Virus record (IMG/VR): IMGVR_UViG_3300020141_000582
Span: 1-21,283 of that record
Length of the DNA stretch: 21,283 bases
Origin: a virus
Reading direction: 5' to 3' (one strand)
Under the pieces are notes generated by a model. The model saw only the letters and a list, made by a program, of their open reading frames with translations. It did not search any database and was not told the DNA's origin. The position numbers and the translations under genes are program-made. Positions 19,519-21,283 of this stretch are shown in pieces; position 1 is the first letter of the stretch; the number at the start of each line of letters is the position of its first letter.

Positions 19519-21283
19519 AGCTTACAGGCCTCGCAATCGTCTTCTAACTCTTCGTAGTGATATCCATTTACTTGTACGCCGTTGATTTGTGTTTGCTCAG
19601 GTGCTATTTCAGCAACTTGCTTACTGCCCTGTTTGTTAATCAAACTGTAGTAGAATGTTTTCAATCCCCAGTAGTGGGCAAGCATTAAGTTCTTAGCAAT
19701 TAGTGTAGTTGGAACTTTACGGTCCGCAAAATGTGCTGGGTTATAAAAAGTATTAGTGCTGATTGATTGGTCAACATAGGCGGCAATAACGGCCGCTGTT
19801 TTCAAGTAACCGTCGCAGTCTTTCTGTTCCCACATCATTTGATATTTGTTCTTTAACTTGTGGTATTCAGGAACAACTTGTACAAACGATCCTGCTTTGC
19901 TTTCTTTCACGCTAATCAAACTCATAGGCATTTCGATACCGTTAGTACTGTCAATGACTACACTACTAGACTCCACTGGAGCAACGGCCATTTGTGTAGC
20001 ATTACGAACTCCATGCTCTTTCATCTGTGTGCGTAGTGTCTCCCAATCTAATTCTGGAGCAAAGTCTGTCAAGTCGTTGACACCTTTAGCACGTAGTTCC
20101 CACGGGAATGTTCCTTGGCCGTATCGGGTGTGTGAGCTATGCTGGCAGGCGCCTCTTTCTTTAGCCAACTCTACACTTGCTTCTGTTAGATAAAATGCTT
20201 GGTGTTCCATCCAGCTCTTAACATCATGTAGCGCATCCTTTTCGCCATATTTGTAGCTACGCTTGGCGTGCCAGTAGGCTAAGTTAGTGATTCCAATACC
20301 TAGTGGGCGAATCTCATCATTGCTTAGTTTACTTTGAATACTCAAGAAGTCTTGATAATCAAGGATATTGTTGAGACTGCGGTGAAGTATACGGCAAGCC
20401 CTACGCATATCTTCTGGATTGCGGAAAGCTCCCCAGTTAATACTACCCAACGTACATAAAGCAATGCGACCATCAGCGTCATCGAGACGCTTAAAAGACT
20501 TAGTAGGTAAAAGAATTTCACAACAAAGATTACTCTGGTAAATTGTATGGTACTCAGGATCAAATGGTCCTTGATTCATAACATTATCGACGAACACTAG
20601 ATAGATACGTCCAGTATCAGTACGCTCTTTAAGTATGCCGCTCTTGAATACTTCTTCAGCACTCATAGTCTTCTTACGTAGACCTGATTGCTTTTCGTAC
20701 TTTACATACAGCTCTTCGAATCGTTCTGTATTTTGATAGAAGGCTTCGTACAAGTCTGGTACTTCATTTGGATCGAAGAACGTAATGTCTCCTTTATTCT
20801 TAAAACGTCTCCAGAAAAAGGCCGAGAGGACAACTCCATAGTCCATGTGTCTAACACGGGTTTCTTCTGTTCCTTGATTGTTCTTAAGAACAATGAGATC
20901 ATCAAACTGATGGTGCCAAATAGGATAAAAGACAGTAGCACTAGCATTACGAATTCCACCTTGACTACAACTCCTTAAGTCGCCGAACCATTTTTTCAGG
21001 AATGGTATCATACCTGTGTGCATAATTTCGCCACCGCGAATTGGGGAGCCCAATGGGCGTAGTCGACCGATTTCCAATCCAATCCCCGCACGTTTACTGG
21101 CATACTTGGCCATCATTTCCCCAGAGGCAAAAATAGAGTCGAGATCGTCATCGCTACGAATAAGAACACAGCTACTAAACTGTTTGGTAGGAGTACCAAG
21201 GCCAGCGAGTACAGGAGTAGCAAGAGTAAAAAGACCATCACTGGCGGCGTTGTAATACTCTTTGATATAACGCATACGTGCTG
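19515..21283 (-). CDS. nrdA: Ribonucleotide reductase large subunit NrdA (5' part outside window)
   Basis: The frame is open to the right edge; the first visible Met (21275) aligns to an internal position of E. coli NrdA (SYVKRYYD region, ~190 residues in), so the N-terminal region is outside. Visible active-site pieces are the FSSCVLI cysteine (E. coli Cys225), SNLCCEI with the N-x-C-x-E trio (Asn437, Cys439, Glu441) and LCTLGSINWGAF (Cys462). The C-terminal redox pair is CEACKL. The enzyme reduces ribonucleoside diphosphates, with NrdB providing the radical, and glutaredoxin recycling it. It heads an operon with iscU, iscA, an aldolase, nrdB and glutaredoxin. Confidence 0.97.
   Translation of the reverse strand, partial: ARMRYIKEYYNAASDGLFTLATPVLAGLGTPTKQFSSCVLIRSDDDLDSIFASGEMMAKYASKRAGIGLEIGRLRPLGSPIRGGEIMHTGMIPFLKKWFGDLRSCSQGGIRNASATVFYPIWHHQFDDLIVLKNNQGTEETRVRHMDYGVVLSAFFWRRFKNKGDITFFDPNEVPDLYEAFYQNTERFEELYVKYEKQSGLRKKTMSAEEVFKSGILKERTDTGRIYLVFVDNVMNQGPFDPEYHTIYQSNLCCEILLPTKSFKRLDDADGRIALCTLGSINWGAFRNPEDMRRACRILHRSLNNILDYQDFLSIQSKLSNDEIRPLGIGITNLAYWHAKRSYKYGEKDALHDVKSWMEHQAFYLTEASVELAKERGACQHSSHTRYGQGTFPWELRAKGVNDLTDFAPELDWETLRTQMKEHGVRNATQMAVAPVESSSVVIDSTNGIEMPMSLISVKESKAGSFVQVVPEYHKLKNKYQMMWEQKDCDGYLKTAAVIAAYVDQSISTNTFYNPAHFADRKVPTTLIAKNLMLAHYWGLKTFYYSLINKQGSKQVAEIAPEQTQINGVQVNGYHYEELEDDCEACKL

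Noticed and set aside
1-21283. The window as a bacterial chromosome fragment because of dnaK, iscU/iscA, clpS and csgG/csgF
   Set aside because: PAAR, DexA, phage-type nrdA/nrdB with glutaredoxin, phage PcyX, marine phage unknowns and T4-type late boxes are interleaved throughout on one strand. The gene order does not match bacterial isc, dnaK or csg operons.
1-21283. tRNA genes, CRISPR arrays, insertion sequences and attachment sites
   Set aside because: I looked for T-loop motifs, regularly spaced repeats, transposase-like frames and terminal inverted repeats and saw none that hold up by eye.

Overview
This window looks like part of a large lytic T4-type myovirus genome of the marine or freshwater kind (the broad group of cyanophages and pelagimyophages). 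Every supported gene lies on the minus strand. Genes are tightly packed, often with ATGA or TAATG stop/start overlaps. The window mixes virion genes (PAAR tip protein, candidate structural proteins) and phage nucleotide metabolism (NrdA/NrdB, glutaredoxin, MazG, DexA-type exonuclease, S21) with many host-derived metabolic genes. Several intergenic gaps carry the T4 late promoter octamer TATAAATA or close variants. The host is not certain. IscU, IscA and DnaK read like proteobacterial, perhaps betaproteobacterial, proteins; this is an impression from remembered sequences, not a search.

Layout in transcription order (right to left). 21283-16841: a nucleotide-reduction operon, nrdA (5' part outside the window), iscU, iscA, a class II aldolase-like gene, nrdB and a glutaredoxin, with an Sm-like small protein just downstream at 16839-16549. 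16527-11826: a heptad-repeat protein, a PAAR protein, a histone H1-like (Hc1) protein, a small exported protein, a 2OG-Fe(II) oxygenase-like protein, a conserved unknown with its own sigma70-type promoter, a SleB-type cell-wall hydrolase with an adjacent small membrane protein (possible lysis pair), and two probable virion proteins. 11818-8854: a four-helix membrane/coiled-coil protein, two unknowns, ribosomal protein S21, then a consensus sigma70 promoter driving a DexA-type exonuclease and MazG. 8792-4814: full-length DnaK, Hsp20, ClpS, heme oxygenase and a ferredoxin-dependent bilin reductase best matching phage PcyX. 4803-1809: a 584-residue unknown, a second oxygenase, a GC-richer stretch that folds like a structured RNA, and a DUF3307-like membrane protein. 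1744-1: CsgF, CsgG and the start of an exported protein whose visible end resembles the first curlin repeat.

How the genes may work together (inference). Three host-takeover themes stand out. (1) Iron and redox: iscU/iscA sit inside the ribonucleotide reductase operon, while heme oxygenase, PcyX, NrdB and two candidate non-heme iron oxygenases all use or release iron or reduced ferredoxin. (2) Proteostasis: DnaK, Hsp20 and ClpS are consecutive, and dnaK and hsp20 share a duplicated leader with a tetraloop hairpin. (3) A curli-type outer-membrane export channel with a possible curlin substrate. On the RNA level, many leaders have a compact hairpin between an AT-rich late-promoter-like box and the ribosome binding site, and two genes have a perfect TATAAATA so close to the start codon that their late mRNAs would be leaderless. 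No tRNA, CRISPR, insertion sequence or clear rho-independent terminator was seen, and no gap between genes exceeds about 160 bases.
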